Source of the DNA: Haberlea rhodopensis
Lineage: Eukaryota; Streptophyta; Magnoliopsida; Lamiales; Gesneriaceae
Assembly (NCBI GenBank): GCA_907163345.1
Contig: CAJQUN010000226.1
Span: 62,001-126,000, forward strand
DNA length: 64,000 nt
Reading direction: 5' to 3'
The translations under genes and the position numbers were made by a program. The notes under the pieces were generated by a model. The model saw nothing but the letters and a program-made list of their open reading frames with translations, was not told where the DNA came from and did no database searches. Of the stretch, positions 12,031 to 23,192 are shown piece by piece (within the stretch, counting starts at the first letter, position 1; each line of letters opens with the position of its first letter).

Positions 12031-12256
12031 CGATCGATCGGCACCTCAAGCTCGATCGGCACCTCAAGCTCGATCGATCGAGAAAACACTTAATTCGATG
12101 TCCAAGTTCTGCCTCACTCGATCGATCGAAATGGTATCGCCGATCGATCGAGAACCTTCAGCGATCGATCGAGAAATCTTCCGATCGATCGAACCCCTTC
12201 TTTAAAATATTCTGCCCCACTCGATCGATCGAGAAGGGAATTCGATCGATCGAGCT
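12031..12256. repeat. CGATCGATCG palindrome cluster in family-A LTR
   Basis: About eight copies of the 10-bp palindrome CGATCGATCG spaced 18-50 bp apart, in sequence otherwise without tandem structure. Equivalent clusters are in G3, D, the Athila LTR and LTR-F. Confidence 0.85.
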
Positions 12257-13233
12257 ACCCTGTAAAAACGCGATTTCCAGAATTCTCGAGCACCTCATTT
12301 CATACAAGCAATTCTACCACTTAAGTCATGAAATATGCTCGAACAAAAATGCCAAGGGCTTCACAAAACTACCATGTATGTACTCAAATCAAAGGTTTAC
12401 CAAAAACCTAGCTAACATGCATAATAACATCTTCACAACTTCACTCCCATCCCATATTTTCCAGAAAAACAGGGCACTCACCCTACCCAGATTTTCGAAC
12501 ACTACATTTTACATGCTTAAATCCTCACATAACATATGAAACATGCTCAAGGAAAAATACTGGGAGTTTCATAACAACACCATGTAAGCACTTAAATCGA
12601 AGGTTTAAAGAAACCTAAGCTAGCATGCCATTTCTGCTTTAATGAAAACACATGCTTAAACATGCAAAACTGGTATAACCAGCGTGATTCCTTACCACTT
12701 TTGCTCCTCGATTTTTAACAACTTTTGCTCAACAAAACTCCAGATCTCTTCTCCTATGTTCAGTTGGAAAGTTGGGCGAGTTTTCAGAGAGAAAAGAGAG
12801 GGTTTTCGAGAAGGAGCAAGTGGGAAATCAATGAGTGAAAGTGCATGATTGATCAACCCATGCGGCAGGTTTCAGGGGTGGGGCGTGGGTTTGTACTGAA
12901 TGGGGGGGGGGGGGGGGGGTGGTTGCATGTAGGGTGGTCATGTGGTGTTTAATTGTATCCCGGTATTTCATATGATGTATTAAAATATCCTCACTTGATA
13001 TTTTTAGTATTTAAACAATAAAATACTTCAATTTCCCAATTAAACATGCTACACCAAAACAATAAACACCCATCCCAAATAATTATGCCACAACCCAAAT
13101 TCCCAACATATATCACATGCACCCTGATATAAATTTCCCCACTATTATTAATTCAACCCAACGAATTAACACCAAAATGCTCATATTAATATAATTAATG
13201 ATTAAATCACATAATCATTTCGGGGATATCACA

Positions 13234-13252
13234 ATACTCCCCTACTTATAAG
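13234..13252 (-). promoter_or_regulatory. Polypurine tract of G1
   Basis: Minus strand TTATAAGTAGGGGAGTAT touches the LTR end at 13233. The same tract is at 29876 (G2), 50232 (G3) and 57877 (D). Confidence 0.85.
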
Positions 13253-13304
13253 ATTCCGTCCTCGAAATCAGCATGCACTTACCCAAGATAAAACAAAACA
13301 TAAA

Positions 13305-14132
13305 TCACATACCAGAAAACAGTTCTGGATAGTACTGCACCATGTGTCGCTCTGTCTCCCACGTGGCCTCCTCGACACCCCTACGATCCCACTGAACTTT
13401 GACCATAGGAATAACTTTGTTTCTCAGTCCGCGATCTGCCCGATCCAGAATCCTGATAGGCCGCTCCACATAGGAAACATCAGACTCTATCTGAACCTCA
13501 GAAGGTTGCAACACATGAGAGGGATCTGGCTCGTACTTCCTCAGCATAGACACATGGAATACATCGTGTATACCAGACAGAGAGGGCGGTAAAGCTAACC
13601 GGTAAGCCAGAGTACCAACACGCTGCAAGATCTCGTACGACCCCACATATCTCGGGGATAACTTCCCCCGCATACCAAACCGTACCACACCCCTGAAAGG
13701 TGAGATCTTCAGAAAGACTCTATCGCCCATCTGAAACTCCAACGGTCTTCGTCGCTGATTCGCATACGCTGCCTGCCTGTCTTGAGCTGCCTTCATCTTT
13801 CTCCTGATCACCTTCACATTTTCATCCATTTCCTGGACCAACTCTGGTACTCCGACCGATTTACGGTCCACATCACCCCAACACAAAGGCGACCTACAAC
13901 GCCTGCCATATAGGGCTTCAAATGGAGCCATCTGTATGCTAGCCTGGTAATTGTTATTATAAGAAAATTCCACCAGGGCTACTGAGTCCTGCCAAGAAGT
14001 ATCAAACTCCAACACACAAGCTCGTAACATATCTTCGAGCGCCTGTATCATACGCTCGGTCTGTCCGTCCGTCTGCGGATGATATGCTGTGCTCAACCTT
14101 AATTCTGTGCCCAGGGCTGACTGGACACCCTC
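13305..14132 (-). pseudogene. pol: G1 integrase C-terminal half with chromodomain
   Basis: The open part (263 codons from 14096) begins at the third integrase block, HPQTDGQTERMIQALE, which carries the catalytic Glu of the D-D-E triad. It continues through the GPY/F-like region (GKLSPRYVGSYEILQRVG) to a C-terminal chromodomain-like segment (VKVQWDRRGVEEATWE, about residues 230-247), ending at SGM. The chromodomain marks the chromovirus branch and in relatives steers insertion toward methylated histone. Upstream, Trp is changed to a stop (TGA, plus TCA at 14133-14135), which separates it from the rest of integrase. Complete at its C-terminus. Confidence 0.9.
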
Positions 14133-14135
14133 TCA

Positions 14136-15158
14136 GAAGTGAGATGTGAACCGGGGATCTCGATCAGACACAATCGAAACAGGGATCCCGTGCAGTCTCA
14201 CCACATCTCTGATATATAACTGAGCCATCCTCAGGTACGTGAAAGTCATACTGTAGGGAATAAAATGAGCCACTTTAGTCATTCTGTCCACGACTACCCA
14301 AATGGCATCAAAACCCGAAACAGTCCTCGGTAAGTGGGTCACGAAGTCCATGGATATGTGCTCCCACTTCCACTGTGGTATCTCTAAGCTCCTTAGCTCA
14401 CCAGCAGGCCTCTGCCTCTCAGCCTTTACCTGCTGACAAATCAGGCATCTTTTGACGAATGAGGTAACATCTTGTTTCATTCGCCTCCACCAAAACTGGC
14501 TGCGTAAATCTTTATACATCTTCTTCCCGCCCGGGTGGATACTCATCCTGCTACAATGAGCCCGCTGTAAAATACCCCGTCGCAACCCGGGTGTATCTGG
14601 AACCACCCGTCTGTCGCCAAGCCTCAGAGAACCGTCCTCACCCACTCTGAATCTCGATGGCTGACTTAAATGAACCACTGAAATCCATCTCTGAACCTCT
14701 GCGTCTGTCCCCTGAGCCTTTCGGATGTGTTCATAAATGATCGGCTCAGGTAGCAAGGTCAACACCTGTACCGGAGAAGAAGACACGTCGTAATGAAAAC
14801 CCATCTGAAAGTAGGAGCCCATCATAGCTGATAAACACATGACATCCTCTGCTGTGCTCCTCACCTTCCGACTCAAGGCGTCGGCTGTTAGATTTGCTTT
14901 CCCGGGATGATATAGGATTTCACAATCATAATCCTTAAGCAAATCCATCCATCTCCTCTGCCTCATATTCAGCTCAGCCTGTGTAAACAAGAACTTCAGG
15001 CTCTTGTGATCAGTGAAGATGGTAAATGAGGTACCATATAAGTAGTGTCGCCATATCTTCAAGGAGAACACTATAGCTGCTAGCTCCAGATCATGGACTG
15101 GATACCTCGTCTCGTGTGGCTTCAACTGTCTCGAAGCATAAGCCATGACATGCCTTTC
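14136..15158 (-). pseudogene. pol: G1 RNase H end and integrase N-terminal half
   Basis: An open stretch of 337 codons. Residues 1-95 hold the later RNase H motifs (TDHKSLKFLFTQ, then the DALSRK end). An H-H-C-C integrase zinc finger follows (HCSRMSIHPGG ... CLICQQVK, about residues 190-235), then the integrase core with the first two catalytic Asp (MDFVTHLP and SDRDPRFTSHF). It is bounded by a CAG-to-TAG stop at 15159-15161 and the TGA at 14133. In an intact element this would be continuous with the reverse transcriptase upstream and the chromodomain segment downstream. Confidence 0.9.
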
Positions 15159-15161
15159 CTA

Positions 15162-16463
15162 CATCAGTACGCATCCTAGACCCTGAAGCGATGCGTCGGT
15201 ATAGAGAACGAACCCTTTGTTCTCCTTGGGAATCACCAACACTGGTGCTGAAGTCAATCTGTGCTTCAATTCCCGGAAACTCTGTTCACAAGCTTCTGTC
15301 CAACAGAATGGAACTCCCTTCTGCATTAGCTGTGTAAGTGGCTTGGCGATCTTTGAGAATCCCTCGACAAAATGTCGGTAATAGCCAGCCAAACCCAGAA
15401 AGCTTCGAATCTCACTGACTGAAGTAGGGGCGGACCAATCAATAACTGCCTCAATCTTCCTGGGATCTACTGATATCCCGCTGCTAGAAATAACATGGCC
15501 CAAAAATACAACACTGTTCAACCAGATCTCGCACTTGCTGAGCTTTGCGTATAACCGATGATCCCTGAGGATCTGGAGTACTGTCCTCAAGTGCTCCACG
15601 TGTTGTTCCTCAGTCCGGGAGTAGATGTGTATATCGTCAATGAAAACTATGACGAACTGGTCCAAATACGGCTGGAACACCCTGTTTATCAAACTCATGA
15701 AGACAGCTGGGGCATTCGTCACTCCAAAAGGCATGACCAGGAACTCATAGTGCCCATATCTGGTCCTGAAAGCCGTCTTCTGTACATCATCCTCCCTCAC
15801 CCGAATCTGATGATACCCCGACCTCAGATCAATCTTACTGTAGAGCCTCGTACCCTGTAACTGATCAAACAGATCATCAATCCTCGGAAGCGGGTACCTG
15901 TTCTTTACTGTGGCCTTATTTAGTTGCCTGTAGTCAATGCACAGACACATTGAACCATCCTTCTTCTTTACGAACAAAACTGGTGCACCCCAAGGCGATA
16001 CACTAGGACGAATGTACCCCTTGTCAAGGAGCTCCTGCAACTGCACTTTCAGCTCTCTCATCTCTGCCGGTGCCATCTTGTATGGGGCACGAGAAATGGC
16101 TGATGTCCTCGGCAGTAGCTCGATCTCAAACTCAACATCTCTGATCGGCAGAAACCCTGGAATCTCATCCGGGAATACATCAATGAACTCCGCCACGATC
16201 GGAATATCCTCGGCTCTCACTTCCTTCTCTTCTGATGCATCCACGGCATAAATAAGGTAGCCCGCTTGGCCGCGTTCCAATAACCGCGACATCTTAACCG
16301 CTGAGATCACTGGAATTTTTGGACGAGAGCCGTCCCCATAGAAGGTCCACTGGAACCCCTGATCCGATAGAAAACGTACCATCCTCTGTCGGCAATCTAC
16401 CACAGCTCGGTATCTGCTCAACACATCAATGCCGACAATGCAGTCAAAATCTGCCATCTCTAA
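15162..16463 (-). pseudogene. pol: G1 protease end, reverse transcriptase and RNase H start
   Basis: 432 open codons. The first 25 residues end the aspartic protease domain (IVGIDVLSRY). RT follows with LCIDYRQLNKATVKNRYPLP, KIDLRSGYHQI, MPFGVTNAPAVFM and the catalytic FIDD box (about residue 285), then the RT thumb motif (EIRSFLGLAGYYRHFVEGF). The RNase H start (VLYTDASLQGLGCVL) closes the frame. This is a Ty3/gypsy order (RT, RNase H, integrase). A CAG-to-TAG change at 16464-16466 breaks the link with protease, and another at 15159 ends the frame. The catalytic residues themselves look intact. Confidence 0.92.
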
Positions 16464-16937
16464 CTAAATCAGATCGGCCCACAGATCATTGCCCTCAAAA
16501 TAAACGAGGCAATCAGATAACAGTCGGTCTGCAGTCACATACTTTCCCGTGGGTGTCGAGACCATGAGAGGCGTGGGTAACAGAGACGAGCACAAGCGGT
16601 GTCTTTCCACAAAAGCAGCAGACACAAAAGAGTGGGAAGCACCTGTATCTATCAATAAAAATGCAGGGTACGTAAATAAATGACACGTACCAGCAATAAC
16701 CTCCTCCGGGGCTGCCTCAGCCTGCTCCCAAGTCAGTGCATAAACCTGACCCTGCGGCGGTCCTGCCGCCTGACCTCCCTGTGGTCGAGGTGCAAACTGT
16801 TGTCTCTGTGGTGCCGTCCTGGCATCAAATCTTGGCCTATTCGGCCCAAAGTCTGCCAGACCTGCCCGATTGGGGCAAGCCCTAGCCAGGTGGCCCACCT
16901 TGCCACAAACATAACAGCCTCGGCAGTCACGTGACAA
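16464..16937 (-). pseudogene. G1 gag zinc knuckle and aspartic protease
   Basis: 157 codons. Residues 9-22 form a CCHC zinc knuckle (CYVCGKVGHLARAC), the nucleic-acid-binding end of Gag. A Gln/Pro-rich linker follows, then the retropepsin-like active site LLIDTGASHSFVS (about residues 94-106). Gag, protease and pol share one frame in this family. Upstream, a one-base loss in a C-run near 16970 shifts the frame relative to G2; downstream the TAG at 16464 cuts the protease. Confidence 0.88.
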
Positions 16938-17744
16938 ATGAAATCCTCCATAGTGGTCACACCTGTTCCCCCTGCCTTACTCCCCTGTATTGGTCCCCGA
17001 TTGCTTTGCTTCTGACTCTGAGACTTCTTCCCACTGAATCTAGAAGATGAAGAGGCCCCACGAGGCTTGAACTGGTCCCCTCGTGGCCTCAGGCTATCAA
17101 CAACAGGTCTCTGTGGTGGTACGAGGAGGTACAACTTCCTTGTACACGCCCACTGCAATCTCTGCTAGCTCTGCCCTAGTCAGGGAGTCATCAAAAGAGC
17201 TGGGGTTGTTGGAGACAACCCGATCAAATAACTCTGGCCTCTGTCCCTTCAGGAAATACCTCATCTTGGCATGGCTGCTCACAGCGATATGAGGTACATA
17301 CCTCAACAGTGAGGAATACTGCATACCATAATCTGACACTGACAGGCTGCCCTGTTTCAAATTATTGAACTCATCTTCCTTTAATTGTCTGGCAGCTGCA
17401 GAAAAGTACCGGTTAAGGAACCGGGTCCTAAATACAGTCCAATCAACCGTCGTACCCTAAGCACTCAGCTCCATAACTGTTGTCTTCCACCACATGGAAG
17501 ACTTCTTAGCCAACTGAAACTCTGCCAACCTGAGCCAGGAAGTCCGTGCACAGGGTGCCGATACGAATATCTGCTCCAGTCTCTCAAGCCATTCCTCGGC
17601 TGCTTCCCCAGTCTTAGTTCCTTCAAATAGCGGTGGATGATAGCTCAAGAACTGGGTCAGACTTATCTCCCCTGGTAGCAGTATCTGTGCAATAGGCTCC
17701 AAGCCTACAACAGGTGGCGGTAGAGGATTTGACTGAGCAATACT
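16938..17744 (-). pseudogene. gag: G1 gag, main part
   Basis: The chromovirus Gag core is spread over three frames: 17702-17457 (EEWLERLEQIFVSAPC, AEFQLAKKSSMWWKT), 17360-17097 (SVSDYGMQYSSLLRYVPHI, FDDSLTRAELAEIAVG) and 17158-16938 (basic GKKSQSQKQ region). A CAG-to-TAG stop at 17457-17459 and a frameshift near 17115 break it. At 17744 the frame runs into element B1; the missing N-terminal 22 codons are at 29277-29344, on the far side of the insertion. Confidence 0.88.
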
Positions 17745-18770
17745 TGTAAGGACCCCGTATACTTAACCCTTGATTAGTGTATTAATCATTATGTGTGGCA
17801 CATGCTTTCAATAAAATCATTCGGGAAACTCAGATGATACTTTACCATTGAATGGCAATTACAAAATTTACTTTAATATGCAATGCTATAAGTTCATCAT
17901 CCTAACAACAATAGACTCATAGAGTTCGCCCATTACTATCCCCATTACGCCACTTTTTACATTGTGGACTTTTATAAAAATTTGGGAAGAGTCTCCCCAT
18001 AAATTGAGCTATCCCGAAACAAAAGCACATCACATAACATAATTCCCGGCCAGGGAAAACACAATACTCAACAGAATACTACAGCACTAAGTAAATTCCC
18101 AGCCAGGGAAGACACCACACATAAGACAACAAAAGTGGGTTTCAACACCCACATAATACACCAATGACTCTCATATCATTTAGCAATTCTACCTCTAACT
18201 GCATGCAACATAAAATGAAAGAGAGAAAGGCTCATGCCTTTATATACAATCCATATACAAGTATAATCGTGCTCACATGCGAGCATCATGAATATGTATA
18301 TAACCCTCAGGTGTATATAAGTACCCTGTACGATACCGTGCTCCATCAAGCCCTGGTACCACGATCCTGGGAGTACATCCAATCAACAGCTCGAGCTCAT
18401 CTCCAAAGCCATCGATGTACCTGTTCACCTGCCCCAACAGAGACAGCCCCCAACGGGGTGAGCATACCAATACACAAAATCCCATAATCACAGTAATGAA
18501 ATTCATAATTTACAACAAAAGTAAATACTAATGAATTTAAATGATACTCCCTGGATGGCAACGTCTCATCCGGGATTCCGTGTACTGTCCCTGTTCTCAC
18601 AATCATCAAACTCATCAAATCTCAAAAATCAGTAAATCAAAACATTGATTCAACTCATCGCATGCCCAATCTCTAATATCAATAGATGGTGATTCCAAAT
18701 TCATTATACATGCAAGTATGGATATCTCAATATCAAAAACAGATTTCTTAACTTCGCTATCAATTACAGA
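17745..18770 (-). repeat. B1 left LTR (3' LTR), truncated
   Basis: Near-identical to 26912-27937. Matching ends abruptly at 18770 (CAATTACAGA), where Sirevirus env-like coding starts. About 1.3 kb of the LTR, including its U3 and TATA box, is missing. Confidence 0.9.
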
Positions 18771-18883
18771 TTCCTCAGGCCAGATGATTCCAAAGCTCGG
18801 AAGATGGACACCATCTCTACATCTTCTGCCCTGTAAATGTCATTAAACTCAACGGAGAGAGAGTTGTGAGTAATGGTAGCCAT
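18771..18883 (-). pseudogene. Env-like / plant-transposon-protein frame, first 38 codons
   Basis: From an ATG at 18883 the minus strand reads 38 codons ending LESSGLRN at the break. The N-terminal style (hydrophobic start, then an Asp/Glu stretch with MVSIFRALESSGL) matches the 'putative plant transposon protein' family found 3' of pol in Sireviruses; I recognise the family from memory and cannot align it. The frame is cut at 18770 by the fusion to B1 LTR. No transmembrane or signal segment is left to judge an envelope role. It is shorter than 100 codons and easily missed. Confidence 0.6.
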
Positions 18884-19295
18884 TGGAATGAGGTAAAAGA
18901 GTGCGAAGATTTAGGAGAGTGAGAGAATAAGAAAACAGATAGCGGTAAATTGTAAAAAGTGAAAGGAGATGAAATGTTCAGCCCGCTAAATAGGAGAGAG
19001 AAGACACTTGTCTTTATCTCGATGACTGATAAAAAGAAATTCAAAATAAACGGTCAGGATAACAGATAGATAAGGCGGTTAAAATGCGATCAGTCCGGGC
19101 TGTTTTTGTTATAGACAATTTATTGACCAGGCAGATCATAGGATAACATCAGATTGACATGGATCGGTCTGAAAGTTCGGACCGGTTTGTGTCTTTCTGA
19201 ACATTGTATTATCGATCTGTGGCAACAAAAAAAAATTTTAAGAGCGAAAGTAAGAAAACATCTAAACTATTAAGATAAGTCAATTAAACCAAGAA
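18884..19295 (-). other. C1 spacer between pol and env-like frame
   Basis: About 410 bp with no recognisable domain. It ends pol on the high side and may hold the leader or splice acceptor for the env-like frame (a pyrimidine-rich run precedes the ATG on the minus strand, 18890-18960). Degenerate GGTCTG/GGACCG words recur. Confidence 0.45.
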
Positions 19296-21883
19296 TTTGA
19301 CGGAAATAATTAAACTTAGCCTCTGGGAGCGGTTTGGTGAAGATGTCTGCTGCTTGTTGCTCTGTTGAGATGTGCTCGATCCGAATTTCCTTTTTGCCAA
19401 CATGATCTCGAATAAAATGATGTCGTATATCAATTTGTTCGAGAGTGCAGAACTGGATTATACGTTATAGCGATTGCACTTGTGTTGTCGCAAAATATCG
19501 GAGAGTCAACAACTTGGATGCCATAGTCTTTGAGCTGGTGTTGAATCCAGAGCATTTGAGCGCAACAGCTTCCAGCGGCTAGATACTCTGCTTCAGCTGT
19601 AGATGTGGCAATCAATGTCTGCTTTTTACTGAACCAAGAGATCAATCTTTCACCTAGAAATTGACATGTTCCACTGGTGCTTTTACGATCAATCTTACAC
19701 CCAGCGTAGTCTGCGTCTGAATATCCGATCAAGCTGAAGTTTGAATCTTTGGAGTACCAAAGACCAACGTTCTGAGATCCTTTTAAGTATTTCAGAATAC
19801 GCTTGGCAGCAATAAAATGTGATTGCTTTGGTTCTGACTGAAATCTGGCGCACATACAGACTGAGAACATAACATCAGGCCGGTTCGCTGTAAGATACAA
19901 TAGCGATCCGATTAGTCCTCTATACATGGTTACTTCAACTGCCGTTCCCCCTTCATCTTTGTCTAACTTGATTGTTGGACTCATTGGAGTTGATGCAGTT
20001 GAGCATGTTTCCATTCCAAATCTCTTGAGGAGCTCTTTGGTATACTTGGTCTGGTTGATGAAAATACCATTGTTGAGCTGTTTTACTTGGAGACCCAAAA
20101 AGAATGAAAGTTCTCCCATCATGCTCATCTCAAACTGTCCCTGCATTAACTTAGAAAATTTCTCGCACATTGGGTTAGTTGACCCAAAGATTATGTCATC
20201 AACATAAATCTGAACTAATAGGGTATGTTCCCCCTTAATAAATTTAAAGAGAGTTTTATCTACTGAGCAGATCTGAAAATCATGGTTCAGCAGAAATTGA
20301 GATAGAGTGTCATACCAGGCTCTTGGAGCTTGTTTCAGACCATACACTGCTTTATTCAGTAGATACACATGATTGGGATACAAATGGTTCTGAAATCCAG
20401 GTGGTTGCTCAATGTAGACTTCTTCCTGAAGCTTTCCATTAAGAAAAGCGCTCTTGACGTCCATCTGATATACTTTGAAGTCTTTAAAGGCAGCATATGC
20501 AAGAAAGATTCGGATAGCTTCAAGTCTGGCGACTGGTGCAAATGATTCATCGAAGTCGATTCCTTCTTCTTGTCTGAATCCTTGTGCCACCAGTCTGGCT
20601 TTGTTTCTAACCACAGTTCCATCTGCGTCCAGCTTATTTCTAAAGACCCATCTGGTTCCAATAACAGGCAGATCGCTTGGTCTGGGGGTTAGACTCCAAA
20701 CTTGATTTTGTTCGAATTGATTTAGCTCTTCTTGCATGGCCTTAATCAAGTTGAAATCAGTCAACGCTTCATTGATCTTCTTAGGTTCCAGAGTTGAGAT
20801 GAAAGCAGCATGTGTGAATTCATCCATCATCTGTCCTCTGGTTCTGATCGGTGCAGAGGGACTACCAATCACTAGATTAGGTGGATGCTTCTTAGTCCAT
20901 CGATAGCTTGACTCTGGATTGTCCGGTCCGGTCGGATGAGTAGTAGCAGCATGATCAGCATCTACTTTAACATTTGAGTGAAGAACATCCGGATCAGCTC
21001 GATCTGAAGAAGCTTCAATGCCTTGATCCGGTCTGTCTGGTACTTCTGGTTCTGGTGGATTGTCTCTTGACCTGTTAGCTACAATCTCATCATCACTGTT
21101 AGCTTCTAGATGGATATTTTCCATCTGATTTTGAATTGATTCTTTGTTGCCCTCAACACATAAAGATTCATCAAAAACTACATGAACAGATTCTTCTACA
21201 GTTAAGGTACGATTATTGAAAATTCTATAAGCTTTACTAGTTGATGAATATCCCAAGAATATTCTATTATCTGACTTAGCTTCAAATGCTGTAAGATGAT
21301 TCTTACCATTGTTATGAACGAAGCATTTGCAGCCAAAAACATGAAAGTGAGAAATAGATGGTCTGTTACCAGTCCATATTTCATATGGAGTAAGGTTCAG
21401 CTTCTTGTTGATCATAGACCGATTTTGAGTGTAGCAAGCAGTGTTTACAGCTTCTGCCCAGAACTTTTGCGAAATACCAGAATCAGCAAGCATTGTTCTT
21501 GCTGCTTCCTTGAGCGTTCTGTTTCTTCGTTCTGCAACTCCATTATGTTGAGGAGTTCGAGCGGCTGAAAACTCATGCTTGATTCCATGATCTTCTAGAA
21601 AGGATTCAAGATTCTGATTTGAAAATTCAGTGCCTTTGTCACTGCGAATCCTGTCTATGCTGGATGATTTCTCATTCTGAGTGCGTTTCAGCAGCTTTAT
21701 CAACTTCGGACCGGTCTGATCTTTACTGCTTAAAAATATAGTCCATGTAAAGCGTGAGTAATCATCAATAACAACAAGAGTATACCGCATTCCCCCTAAA
21801 CTTCTTATTGGTATAGGACCAAACAAGTCCATTTGGCATTCTTGTTTTTGAAGGATGATCTGATCTGTTTGCCCATTTAGCAA
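19296..21883 (-). pseudogene. pol: C1 integrase core, reverse transcriptase and RNase H
   Basis: An 817-codon frame (21883-19430). The integrase catalytic triad is visible: VVIDDYSRFTW, RSDKGTEF and NGVAERRNRTLKE within the first 130 residues. The Copia RT follows (TRWVFRNKLDADG, MDVKSAFLNGKLQEEVY, catalytic YVDDIIFG near residue 570), then RNase H (GYSDADYAGC, STAEAEYLA). At about 19433 a small deletion in the HSRT region shifts the frame; the last motif of pol (FTKPL-like, about 19330) is in another frame. Upstream a frameshift near 21840 separates it from the integrase zinc region. A gag-pol polyprotein would be cut by the element's own protease. Confidence 0.92.
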
Positions 21884-22380
21884 GCTTCGCAGATCTTATC
21901 CTTAGCAAAATCGATCTTGGGTAGACCGATAACTAAATCATGTTTACACAGGCTGGAAATAGTCTTAAAGTTTATATGATTCAAGCGCTTATGCCATAGT
22001 CAATGTTTATTATCATTGTTAGCGATGAAGCAAGTAGGATTATCAGGTTGAACATGATTCCAATTAATCTTATACGTATTTCCATTCCTGATTCCTACAA
22101 GCATGGTTATACCGTCTGATGATTTAACAGTGCAAGTGTGTTTGTGAAATTCTACAGCATAACCATTATCACAGAGTTGACTTATACTAATCAGATTATA
22201 GCACAGATTTTCAACTAACAACACATCATTGATAATAATGTTACCATGGACAATCTTACCCTTGCCCACGGTCTTACCCTTTGAGTTATCTGCGAAGATG
22301 ATCTTGGGTCCAGTACATTCTGTGACTTCAGACAGCAGCTCGATGTTTCCAGTCATGTGACGAGAACACCCACTGTCCAA
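21884..22380 (-). pseudogene. pol: C1 aspartic protease and integrase zinc region
   Basis: The open part 22380-22000 starts with the Copia protease active site DSGCSRHMTG and continues through the core (GKGKIVHGNIIINDVLLV, NLISISQLCD). After a TGA at 22000 the same frame carries the GAG-pre-integrase LWHKRLNHINF motif (about 21990) and an H-H-C-C finger that ends in a TAA at about 21888. Both stops interrupt a family of motifs that should run straight into the integrase core. The protease residues look intact. Confidence 0.85.
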
Positions 22381-22445
22381 ATACCAGTCTGATGCGAGTT
22401 TCTTCGGTACCTGTCATCAAATACAATTATTGTTGGTACCCAATC

Positions 22446-23192
22446 CTATTTTGGTCTAGAACGGATTAGCCCTTTGGGAACCCACACCTGTATCAGCTTC
22501 AATGGCTTGTGTGTGTAAGGTGTGCTGTGTGCTGGTCTGTTTCGATGTTGTGTGTGATAATGTGTGCGCTGTGGAAGCCTTTGATTCTCATAAGGTAGTC
22601 TATATCTTCGTTGAATCGGTTTTGAATTATAGTAATTGTATTGTCTTCCTTGCCTTCGATCTTGCACCTTTGGATTTGGTCTGATAGACGCAAATCTTGC
22701 TGGTGCCTTTTCTTTGGCTTGGTCAACATAACGAATCCCTTTTCTCAGATTTTGATTCACGTAAGAGACTCCCGTTTGAATTTTAGGTGCTTCAGTCTCA
22801 TATATTGTGCTGGATTTAACAAATGTCATTTGTTTGACTTGGTTCTTTACCAGCAACAGCTCAGATTCATCTTTGGTTCATTCTTTGGTGTCAAAGCCTA
22901 TGCCGGTGAAATCACCGACGTTTCTTTGAACCTCTTGTAATTCTTCCAAAGATGTTCTGGATTTTGTCCATGTTTTGAATATATGAGAAAGCTTAGCATT
23001 TTGTGTGCTAATTCTATTATTTTCTTCATGGAGCTGATCATAGGAGATTTTCAGCTTATTCAGCTCGATCTTTAGATTATTGCACTCACCCTGCTCAGAG
23101 CAGCTTGGTTTATTGTGCTCATCTATTTGATTACTGGCTTTAGCTTTATTTTTCTCAAATGATTCAGCTAAGATCCTATAATCATTAGCCAT
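22446..23192 (-). pseudogene. C1 Gag C-terminal tail and Gag-protease linker
   Basis: Two frames, 23192-22878 (104 codons) and 22856-22446 (136 codons), separated by stops near 22870. The first is rich in Lys, Glu, Asn and Leu with heptad-like spacing (NLKIELNKLKISYDQLHEEN), a likely coiled coil, as reported for Sirevirus Gag tails. The second is basic, with many Arg, Tyr and Gln. The first overlaps the end of the main gag frame (23168), so a single frameshift probably split one long Gag. Confidence 0.75.

Larger units (their letters stand above)
10926..13233 (-). repeat. Family-A LTR, complete (3' LTR of G1)
   Basis: 2308 bp, TGTGAGACCCC ... GATATCACA. It abuts the polypurine tract at 13234. 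Read on the minus strand it contains, in order, a promoter-like AT stretch near 12985, a G18 homopolymer (12902-12919, plus strand), a run of CGATCGATCG palindromes, a splice-donor-like inverted repeat (11851-11866 region), a hairpin array and an acceptor-like motif at 11213. Confidence 0.88.

Noticed and set aside
18164..18487. A 107-codon plus-strand frame kept in three LTR copies (also 27332-27655 and 58644-58928)
   Set aside because: Conservation follows LTR identity, it runs against the element's sense, and the B2 copy has a different length and start.
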